Shown one piece after another: positions 35,211 to 43,939 of a DNA stretch of 64,000 nt. The translations under genes and the position numbers were made by a program. The notes under the pieces were generated by a model that was not told where the DNA came from, ran no database searches, and worked only from the letters and a program-made list of their open reading frames with translations. Position 1 is the stretch's first letter. Each line of letters begins with the position of its first letter. Source of the DNA: Polyodon spathula (Eukaryota > Chordata > Actinopteri > Acipenseriformes > Polyodontidae); contig NW_024471559.1 of assembly GCF_017654505.1 (NCBI RefSeq), positions 34,176-98,175 of the forward strand. The letters run 5' to 3'.

Positions 35211-38200
35211 ATGACAGCTACCCGGAGCCTGCACAGCCTGGCTGTCCTCTCCGCTCTGAACCAGCAGAGGGCGCTGGGCCGCTTCTGCGACGCGTCTCTG
35301 AGCTCCGAGGAGGGCACGCTGTTCCGGGCTCACCGCTGCGTGCTGGCCTGCTGCAGCCAGCTGTTCAGCGGGGAGGGCCAGGACCCCTCCACCTCTGAGG
35401 AGCCCTGCCTCCCCCAGCCCTGCCCCGCCCAGGGCCTGGCGTTGCTCCTGGACTTCATGTACACAGGGGAGCTGGCCCTCACCCCCCGAAACCTGGAGGA
35501 GGTCGAGAGCGCAGCCCTGGGGCTCGGGGTCCCAGAGGCGCTCAGCTTGTGCCAGGAATTCAGACGGGGCACGGAGACCCCCCTGACGGACAAGGGGGCG
35601 GGAAAACCTGCAGTTACTGGAGAGGAGGAGGCTGGGGCTGAGGCTGGGGCTGAGGCCGGGGCTGGGGATGAGGATGGGTCTAAACCCACAACAGTTCGGA
35701 GGGCGGCTGTCTCCACCACCACCACAACAAGATCGGGGCGCAAAGTTAAGGGCCCCACCCGTCTGAGGGACAGCCCCCCCAGCAACGCCCCCCCCAGGAC
35801 TCGAAGGGCGCAGAGGGCCGCCCCACCCAGGATGGAGGAGGGAGGGGCCAGCGGGGCTGACAAAGAGGTGAGACACATTTCTCAACCTGTGTTTAGTTCT
35901 TTGTTTTCATTAATTAGTCTTGCATTCTGTGGTCAGCGTGTGTTTCAGTTTTGTAGCGATTGCTGAACAAAAAAAAAAAAAAAGGATCAATTTTTCAGTC
36001 TAGCGCTGCCGACGTTACAATAAGACCCTGAGAACACCTCGAAACGTTTTTTAAAGACCCAAAGTAATTACAGCGCGGCCCCTTCACTGAGCTGCATAGA
36101 AGTGAGAACATCGGGCTGTTTGTGCTCCTGATTATAATGAGGTGGAGAGGGCCGGGGGACTCCCTCACGAGGTGGAGAGGGCGGGGGGGCTCCCTCACGA
36201 GGTGGAGAGGGCCAGGGGGGCTCCCTCACGAGGTGGAGAGGGCCGGGGGGGCTCCCTCACGAGGTGGAGAGGGCGGGGGGGACTCACTCTTGTTCCTTCT
36301 TGCAGCAGCTACAGGTCCCAGTGGAGAAGGAGGAGGAGGGAGAGGGAGAGGGAGAGGACCGGCACGGACGCGCAAGAGGACACGGACGAGGAGTACCTCC
36401 CCAGAACCGCTGCCCCCCCCCACTGCTCCATCACCGGCCCAGTACGAGCCAGGCCGAGGGGCAGGACACAGGCCAGCGTCAACAAGGAGAATGGGGACGC
36501 AGCGGGGATGGCCCAGGACAGCAAGAGACACCCTGTCCAGTGTCCCACCTGCCACAAAACCTTCCTCAGCAAGTACTACCTCAAAGTGCACAACCGGTAC
36601 GTGTTTTGCAGGGTGCTCTCCCTCACAGGGGGAGCGGGTCTCATGGCTGTGCTGTGCTCTCCTGCACAGGGGGAGCGGGTCTGATCGCACTGTGCTCTCC
36701 CTCACAGGGGGAGCGGGTCTGATGGCTGTGCTGTGCTCTCCTGCACAGGGGGAGCGGGTCTGATCGCGGTGCTGTGCTCTCCTGCACAGGGGGAGCGGGT
36801 CTGATGGCTGTGCTGTGCTCTCCTGCACAGGGGGAGCGGGTCTGATCGCTGTGCTGTGCTCTCCTGCACAGGGGGAGCGGGTCTGATGGCTGTGCTGTGC
36901 TCTCCTGCACAGGGGGAGCGGGTCTGATCGCTGTGCTGTGCTCTCCTGCACAGGGGGAGCGGGTCTGATCGCTGTGCTGTGCTCTCCTGCACAGGGGGAG
37001 CGGGTCTCATGGCTGTGCTGTGCTCTCCTGCACAGGGGGAGCGGGTCTGATGGCTGTGCTGTGCTCTCCTGCACAGGGGGAGCGGGTCTGATCACTGTGC
37101 TGTGCTCTCCTGCACAGGGGGAGCGGGTCTGATGGCTGTGCTGTGCTCTCCTGCACAGGGGGAGCGGGTCTGATGGCTGTGCTGTGCTCTCCTGCACAGG
37201 GGGAGCGGGTCTGATGGCTGTGCTGTGCTCTCCTGCACAGGGGGAGCGGGTCTGATGGCTGTGCTGTGCTCTCCTGCACAGGGGGAGCGGGTCTCATGGC
37301 TGTGCTGTGCTCTCCTGCACAGGGGGAGCGGGTCTGATGGCTGTGCTGTGCTCTCCTGCACAGGGGGAGCGGGTCTGATGGCTGTGCTGTGCTCTCCTGC
37401 ACAGGGGGAGCGGGTCTCATGGCTGTGCTGTGCTCTCCTGCACAGGGGGAGCGGGTCTGATCGCTGTGCTGTGCTCTCCTGCACAGGGGGAGCGGGTCTG
37501 ATGGCTGTGCTGTGCTCTCCTGCACAGGGGGAGCGGGTCTGATCGTGTGCTGTGCTCTCCTGCACAGGGGGAGCGGGTCTCATGGCTGTGCTGTGCTCTC
37601 CTGCACAGGGGGAGCGGGTCTGATCGCTGTGCTGTGCTCTCCTGCACAGGGGGAGCGGGTCTGATCGCTGTGCTGTGCTCTCCTGCACAGGGGGAGCGGG
37701 TCTGATCGCTGTGCTGTGCTCTCCTGCACAGGGGGAGCGGGTCTGATCGCTGTGCTGTGCTCTCCTGCACAGGGGGAGCGGGTCTGATCGCTGTGCTGTG
37801 CTCTCCTGCACAGGGGGAGCGGGTCTGATGGCTGTGCTGTGCTCTCCTGCACAGGGGGAGCGGGTCTGATTGCGGTGCTGTGCTCTCCTGCACAGGGGGA
37901 GCGGGTCTGATGGCTGTGCTGTGCTCTCCTGCACAGGGGGAGCGGGTCTGATCGCTGTGCTGTGCTCTCCTGCACAGGGGGAGCGGGTCTGATGGCTGTG
38001 CTGTGCTCTCCTGCACAGGGGGAGCGGGTCTGATCGCAGTGCTGTGCTCTCCTGCACAGGGGGAGCGGGTCTCATGGCTGTGCTGTGCTCTCCTGCACAG
38101 GGGGAGCGGGTCTGATCGCTGTGCTGTGCTCTCCTGCACAGGGGGAGCGGGTCTGATGGCTGTGCTGTGCTCTCCTGCACAGGGGGAGCGGGTCTGATCG

Positions 38201-38337
38201 CTGTGCTGTGCTCTCCTCCCCTCAGGCGACACACAGGAGAGAAGCCCTTCGCCTGCGTCAAGTGTGGGAAGAGCTACTACAGGAAAGAGAACCTCGTGGA
38301 GCACCAGGCCAGGAACTGCACCAACCGAGCCCAGGTG
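35211..38337 (+). CDS. ZBTB48: ZBTB48 (HKR3/TZAP) BTB-zinc finger protein, 5' half; rest lost in gap
   Basis: ZBTB48 binds telomeric TTAGGG repeats and some promoters. Exon 1 (35211-35867, 219 aa) carries the BTB domain: [33 protein letters not shown] and [21 protein letters not shown]. Exon 2 (36306-36596) holds an acidic linker and the first C2H2 finger ([21 protein letters not shown]). Exon 3 (38226-38337) has [20 protein letters not shown] and HQARNC, matching family fingers 1-2. The remaining nine or so fingers are beyond the 38501-39000 gap and do not reappear. Exon 1 ends in phase 0, yet the finger frame of exon 2 is offset by one base from all nearby acceptors, so there is an indel in the polypurine tract near 36325-36356, a sequence error, or an unseen exon. 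Confidence 0.88.
36140..36290 (+). repeat. About 30-bp tandem repeat (five units) before ZBTB48 exon 2
   Basis: Units of gaggtggagagggccggggg plus gctccctcac. The last unit merges into the acceptor region (ggggactcactcttgttcct, then tcttgcag), so the array again touches a splice site. Confidence 0.9.
36612..38212 (+). repeat. 41-bp minisatellite (about 39 units) filling a ZBTB48 intron with decoy acceptors
   Basis: Units read ggctgtgctgtgctctcctg, cacagggggagcgggtctga, t. The intron runs 36597-38225 and the array occupies nearly all of it. Each unit contains CTCTCCTGCACAG|G on the transcribed strand. The true acceptor continues the same sequence (gctgtgctgtgctctcctcc then cctcag|gcgac), so the unit is a copy of the intron's 3' end. 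Confidence 0.95.
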
Positions 38338-38500
38338 GTGAGTGACCCCCAACCCTAACCCTTGACCCTGACCCCCACCCTCACTCTAACCAAACCCCAG
38401 GACAGACCAGGCTTGACTCTGCCGAGGTCTCTGCCCAGTGTCTCTCCTGTTCTCCCTCTCTGTCTCTCTCTCTCTCTGTCAGTCTCTCTCCTAGTCTCTC

Positions 38501-39000
38501 NNNNNNNNNNNNNNNNNNNNNNNNNNNNNNNNNNNNNNNNNNNNNNNNNNNNNNNNNNNNNNNNNNNNNNNNNNNNNNNNNNNNNNNNNNNNNNNNNNNN
38601 NNNNNNNNNNNNNNNNNNNNNNNNNNNNNNNNNNNNNNNNNNNNNNNNNNNNNNNNNNNNNNNNNNNNNNNNNNNNNNNNNNNNNNNNNNNNNNNNNNNN
38701 NNNNNNNNNNNNNNNNNNNNNNNNNNNNNNNNNNNNNNNNNNNNNNNNNNNNNNNNNNNNNNNNNNNNNNNNNNNNNNNNNNNNNNNNNNNNNNNNNNNN
38801 NNNNNNNNNNNNNNNNNNNNNNNNNNNNNNNNNNNNNNNNNNNNNNNNNNNNNNNNNNNNNNNNNNNNNNNNNNNNNNNNNNNNNNNNNNNNNNNNNNNN
38901 NNNNNNNNNNNNNNNNNNNNNNNNNNNNNNNNNNNNNNNNNNNNNNNNNNNNNNNNNNNNNNNNNNNNNNNNNNNNNNNNNNNNNNNNNNNNNNNNNNNN
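38501..39000. other. Assembly gap (500 N)
   Basis: Second run of exactly 500 N. The 3' part of ZBTB48 is missing across it. The sequence just right of it (39001-39032) is a MITE end fragment. Confidence 0.99.
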
Positions 39001-39120
39001 AGTCTTACTTCCATCGCTGTGCTAACAGGAGGTGAGATGAATGGATTTCAAAGCCCCACTTCTTTTTATGACGCATGTTTTTCTGGCTGGCTGCGTCTCT
39101 GTAACCTGTCAGTCCAGTGT

Positions 39121-41476
39121 TCACACAGGCTCTGCCCCCACAGCGCTCTGATTGGCTGCCCGCAGCTTCTCCAGCTCCCGATTGGCTGCCCTCAGCTTGA
39201 GTTTGGTGCGCCGGATGATCTCGACCTTCACCTTTAACCTCTTGCGCAGCTTGGCGTTGGACTCCAGGGCGCCGAAGAACCGCGCCTTCATCACCCGCAG
39301 GTCCGACAGCGCGAAATCTTCTGCGTAGCGCTTAAGAATAAGAAGCCTATAGCTATGCTCGCGCAATACAGGCTCCAGGGGGCGCTACAGAGGAGGGGGG
39401 GAACTCTCAGTGAACTGGGCAGGTAGCTCTGCCTGGGGCAAATCTTATACTGGGTACATATCAATATAATAGAAGTGTATTCACATATTAACATCTACAT
39501 CTAAAACTGCCTTTCTACAAACATTTTCAGCATCTCATAGTGAAGCACTGGAGCCCAAACGCTGCTCTGCTTGACTCTGTCTCTTCTAGCTTCACCTCAG
39601 TAATAACTCTGAAGAAGAACTGGAGCCCAAACGCTGCTCTGCTTGACTGTCTCTTCTAGCTTCACCTCAGTAATAGCTGTGATGAAGCACTGGAGCCCAA
39701 ACGCTGCTCTGCTTGACTCTGTCTCTTCTAGCTTCACCTCAGTAATAACTCTGAAGAAGAACTGGAGCCCAAACGCTGCTCTGCTTGACTCTGTCTCTTC
39801 TAGCTTCAATAATAACAGCTGATGAAGCACTGGAGCCCAAACGCTGCTCTGCTTGACTGTCTCGATGAAGCACTGGAGCCCAAACGCTGCTCTGCTTGAC
39901 TCTGTCTCTTCTAGCTTCACCTCAGTAATAACCCTGAAGAAGAACTGGAGCCCAAACGCTGCTCTGCTTGACTCTGTCTCTTCTAGCTTCACCTCAGTAA
40001 TAAGAACAACTGGAGCCCTGTTGCTGGTCTGCGTGACTCCTGGTCTGTACCTGTGTGTGTGGAGGCTGGCTCTGGTCCTGCTCCCCCTTGACTGGCTCCG
40101 CCCCCTGACAGCGTGAACACTGCCTTGACTCCTCCCCCACAGGAGCCACGGGGGTCGCCGGGGTCACAGGTGAGGGCTCAGGGTCCTTCTTCTTCAGCTG
40201 CTTCAGAAGCTTGCCGTACCGTCTCACCTGAACGAGAACAAACAGACAAGAAGTGGAATTGATCCGGTCGAGCGGCGCCGGACCACAGAGACCCGGCCAA
40301 GCAGCACCGGACCACATTGCATCTGCTAATCTAGAAATCCAGGGATGGGAATAAGACTCCCATTGCATAGCAGTTTGATCCAGTCCTAGTTTCTCTGAGA
40401 TTAATACTATGACACACCTGAGCTTGTGAACTTATACATTGTGGGCTAATCAAGCTGGTAGTAAAACCTGGAATGGGTGACACTGCTGTTCAGTAGGAGT
40501 CTTATTTCCATCGCTGTTAAATCTATTCTACTGCTCTCTCCCATTGCACAGCAGTTTGATCCATTCCTGGTTTTCACTTGAGCTCGTCAGCTGTACACAC
40601 TGTGGCTGATCAAGCTGGCAGTGAAACCAGGAAGGGGGTGCAGCGGCTATGCAAGTGGAGTCTCGTCTCCACACCCCTGTAATCAAAGCGGCCGTGTGCC
40701 CTGAGCCCACTCTGTGCCCCCGTACCTTGGGCTGGCCCTGGGTGGCGTTGAAGAGGGTGGGCACGGCATTCCAGGCGAGATTCTTGCGGTTCCCGTAGCT
40801 GCTGAAGCTGTCGGGGGTGAAGTGCTGGGAGCAGATCACCATGTGCCTCTTCGGACAGAAGTCCGCCCGCCCGATGTTCTCCAGCCACTCCTGCAGGAGG
40901 TGGGGCTTGCTCAGGGGGAACCTGGGGGGGGGGGGGAGGGAGAGGGATAGGGAGAGAGAGAGAGAGAGAGATGGTCGGTGAGTGATCCTGCAAGTACACC
41001 CCCACCCCCCCCAGGTAATCTGCAGGCGCAATACAGCGCCAAAGGAATCGAGAGCGATCTCGCTGCCCCCGAGAAGAGGTTTTGTATCTTGTGCAGTACC
41101 TGGGAAACACACTGCAAACCAACAGCACCGCGCAGATCACAGCTCAACTGCTAACCGGCTTCAAACACTTCGGAAAGATTCACAACAGCGAGCGCCAGGA
41201 TCTTCCAAGGGACTTTCACATGCACGGAACTTTACAACTGCACTGTCGCGAAAAGAAACCCGTCTAGGCAGTTTCTGCACGGTTTATCTGGGCTGCGAAA
41301 CTAAACATGCCAACGACAATTACTGCGCGCTTCACTCTGTCGAGTTTGGATGTGTGACTGGCTCTGCGCTGCAATGTCTTTTTTTATAGAAAGCGCCCGT
41401 ACCTGTGGAAGGTAAGCTCTGGGTTTTTGCTGTTGTACCGGTTGGTGCAGTTATACGCCGAGCAGCTTTTAGGCAT
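39121..41476 (-). CDS. THAP3: THAP3, THAP-domain DNA-binding protein
   Basis: THAP proteins bind DNA through a C2CH zinc module; THAP3 associates with HCF-1/OGT. Four exons join in frame: 41403-41476, 40726-40921, 40051-40227 and 39121-39330, giving 218 aa (human 239). The start MPKSCSAYNCTNRY is the canonical THAP opening. Exon 2 supplies WLENIGR, the second zinc pair in VICSQHF, and the closing NRKNLAWNAVPTLF. The C-terminal exon gives the coiled-coil LRVMKARFFGALE then NAKLRKRLK, which is closest to THAP3. Exon 3 is Pro/Gln-rich. I did not find an obvious HCF-binding tetrapeptide of the (D/E)HxY type; EHSY occurs just before the acceptor at 39331, and an alternative acceptor could include it. 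The gene is oriented opposite to human relative to ZBTB48. Confidence 0.92.
39371..39382 (+). promoter_or_regulatory. Possible CTCF core motif
   Basis: The sequence ccagggggcgct matches the core of the vertebrate CTCF consensus. It lies in THAP3 intron 3 beside the last exon. A single short match proves nothing on its own. Confidence 0.25.
39537..40012 (+). repeat. Minisatellite of about 60-70 bp, second locus of a shared family (THAP3 intron)
   Basis: About seven units of gatgaagcactggagcccaa, acgctgctctgcttgactct, gtctcttctagcttcacctc, agtaataac, with some shortened. The unit is the same as at 17935-18283 in a PLEKHG5 intron 21 kb away. The array ends 38 bp from the donor of exon 40051-40227. 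Confidence 0.9.
40340..40516 (+). mobile_element. MITE with long terminal inverted repeats (best copy)
   Basis: The left end (cagggatgggaataagactc ... agcagtttgatccagtccta) is the reverse complement, with few mismatches, of the right end (agtaaaacctggaatgggtg ... ggagtcttatttccatcgct then g). The element can fold into a hairpin with arms of about 55 bases. CAG...CTG termini suggest a non-autonomous hAT-type element, but the 8-bp flanks (tagaaatc and ttaaatct) are not a clean duplication, so the superfamily stays open. At least nine related fragments occur in the window. Confidence 0.7.
40540..40682 (+). mobile_element. MITE copy, second of a tandem pair
   Basis: Begins cccattgcacagcagtttga and ends with tatgcaagtggagtctcgtc, matching both arms of the element at 40340-40516. 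The two copies are separated by about 25 bp in THAP3 intron 2. Confidence 0.65.
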
Positions 41477-42006
41477 CTTAATTCTGGGTTTCCCCTCTGT
41501 CTGCCCCCAACAAAAATGGCCGCCGGAAAGCCACCCACGACGAGAAAATGCAGGACACTCGGAGCTGCAGCCCGCTTCGCCCCTCAGCTCGGCGCACAGC
41601 AAGCGCTCTGCGAAAGCAGCCAAGCCGTGCAACAGCACGCATCCCCGGCGAGCAACACGAACGCGACTCCGAGCATGTGCCTTGAGAAACAGTAGATACT
41701 AAATTAAAGACACCGCGGTGGTAAATAACTTTGCCGTTTCACAAGAACGATTTGACGTTGCAGTGGATTATGGGAGTCGCCCTCCGCCCCCTCACCACGG
41801 GGGGGCGGGGCGGGGCGGGGCATGCATGCTCAATATTAATGAGCTCGAATAAAATCGCCCTGGGGCGTGGGGGACTAGCACGGTTCCCGCCCCAACACAG
41901 GCAGGCCCGGATTCAGCAGCTCACTCAGTCAGACACAGCTCTCTCTCTCTGCTACCGTCCATTCCTGTCTCTGTAGATTTACATCACAAACCAAAGCAAG
42001 GTTTAG
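41477..42006 (-). promoter_or_regulatory. THAP3 promoter region, GC-rich
   Basis: The stretch upstream of the THAP3 ATG is GC-rich and dense in CpG. It contains ggggcggggcggggcggggc at about 41800-41820, a cluster of GC boxes. No TATA box is at a useful distance. No coding exon is seen in it. Confidence 0.45.
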
Positions 42007-42013
42007 TTTCCTA

Positions 42014-42487
42014 TAAAGCGGAGTGAATAGCGGGATCTGCCCTCCAGCACAGCTTCGTGGAGTGAATAGCGGGATCTGCCCTCCAGCACAGCTTCGTGGA
42101 GTGAATAGCGGGATCTGCCCTCCAGCACAGCTTCGTGGAGTGAATAGCGGGATCTGCCCTCCAGCACAGCTTCGTGGAGTGAATAGCGGGATCTGCCCTC
42201 CAGCACAGCTTCGTGGAGTGAATAGCGGGATCTGCCCTCCAGCACAGCTTCGTGGAGTGAATAGCGGGATCTGCCCTCCAGCACAGCTTCGTGGAGTGAA
42301 TAGCGGGATCTGCCCTCCAGCACAGCTTCGTGGAGTGAATAGCGGGATCTGCCCTCCAGCACAGCTTCGTGGAGTGAATAGCGGGATCTGCCCTCCAGCA
42401 CAGCTTCCTGGAGTGAATAGCGGGATCTGCCCTCCAGCACAGCTTCGTGGAGTGAATAGCGGGATCTGCCCTCCAGCACAGCTTCAG
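42014..42487 (+). repeat. 39-bp minisatellite (12 units) between THAP3 and PHF13
   Basis: Units read ggagtgaatagcgggatctg, ccctccagcacagcttcgt and are virtually identical (one g-to-c change in one unit). Because 39 is a multiple of 3, ORFs of 205 aa (+) and 183 aa (-) run through it. It lies in the intergenic interval upstream of THAP3 and downstream of PHF13. Confidence 0.97.
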
Positions 42488-43939
42488 CAGTTGTGCACAT
42501 CACCCATGCAGCGTTGTTACAGCCCTCGTGTCCGGACCCCATTGCTTCCATCAATACCAGTCATGGCAGTCTTTTCAAACCAGGCGCGTCCTGGAGCACC
42601 GCGAGTCCGGAGTGGCTCTAACAGTGGATATGACAAGTGAAGGAAATGAAACTGAGACCAGCAGCATTCATTCAAGAACAACCAAGCCTCCGATTCAGCT
42701 TAAAATAGCAGTAGTTAGATCTTTATTTACAAAATCATTACAATCGTTTCACGGAAACAGAATTGTCTTTCACAGTCCCTTAGTGGAGCTCATCCTGCAA
42801 GACGAGCAGAGCAGATTAAAAACCATCCCCCAGCAGCGATCACGCAGTGGCTGCGTTTATTCAACAGGACGCTTCTTTCCACTCAGCCGTGTCTTCCTTT
42901 GGTAAAACCTTCTTTTCTTTATCAAAGTAGAATATATTTGTATACTTCTTTATTAATAGAAAACAACCCCCCCCCCCAAAAAAAAAAAAAAAACAAAAAC
43001 ACAGCACCCTTGTTTTAGTGTGAAATCACCCAAAAAATAAGCCAGGTAATCAGAACTGTGACATTCGAGATGGGTCTGTAACTCCACTGTCAGTATTCCT
43101 AGACTGGATCGAGGGCAGAGCCGATTACACCCGGGTCAGGGAGAGAATGCACCAACACCAAAATCCACATTGAAATGAAAAAAACAAAACACGACAGTAC
43201 AAATAAACAAAACCAGAGAAAGAGGAGAGACAGAGATAGAGAGAAAGAGACAGAGAGGTTCTTTCTTTAAACATCTTCCAATAAATAAACCTCATTATTT
43301 CCTTTTCTGTTTTAAAGCAACATATAACTTTGTGTGTGTGTCTATATATAGAGTCCTGAAATCGCAGAGTGGAGAGCAGTAACTTGAGGAAGGACTCCGT
43401 CTCTCGGGTCCTCCTGTAATTTCGGTGTCTCAGTACGAGAGTCTCTCAGGACCCAGAGACAGCTCCTCTCTCAGTGCAGTTGCTGTGCTTTCATTCCTCT
43501 CGTCTTCAACAGACCCTCCTTGTTCCCAAAGTGCATTTTAATACACAGCCATGCCCCTCACCGCCCCTCAGAGTACCCCCCTCCCCTCACCCACACATTC
43601 CAGGTTTCTGTTCCACAAGTCTTTAGTCCTTGAACACTGAAAGCCAGTGCTGTTACCTTCCCATCCGTAACTCTGAAATACAAGACAGTACTAAATAGAA
43701 ACCAACACAGTCTTTGAGTCTGTTTTGAGCATCTCCTCAATACTTGACTGGAGCTCATTTCTCTGTGTCTCTTTCTGCCTCGTTTAACCCATTCAAACAG
43801 ACGCCTTCGTCTTAAACCATCTTAAACAAACTACAGCACAGGAAGTGAAACAGAGACCTGGCCCGCACCATCCAGGGTAGCTGAGCCCTGTACTGGCTGA
43901 CTCCACCCCCCTGCCCCTGCTCTAGAGTCTCAGAGCGGC
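42488..43939 (-). other. PHF13 3' UTR and downstream sequence
   Basis: No coding exon is seen. AATAAA signals for the minus strand lie at 42949-42954 and 42722-42727, giving a 3' UTR of about 1.0-1.2 kb for PHF13, in line with a long UTR. A C-run and A-run at about 42967-42992 is a low-complexity spot. Confidence 0.45.

Noticed and set aside
36226..38352. ORFs of up to 389 aa antisense to the ZBTB48 intron
   Set aside because: Translation of the 41-bp intron repeat.
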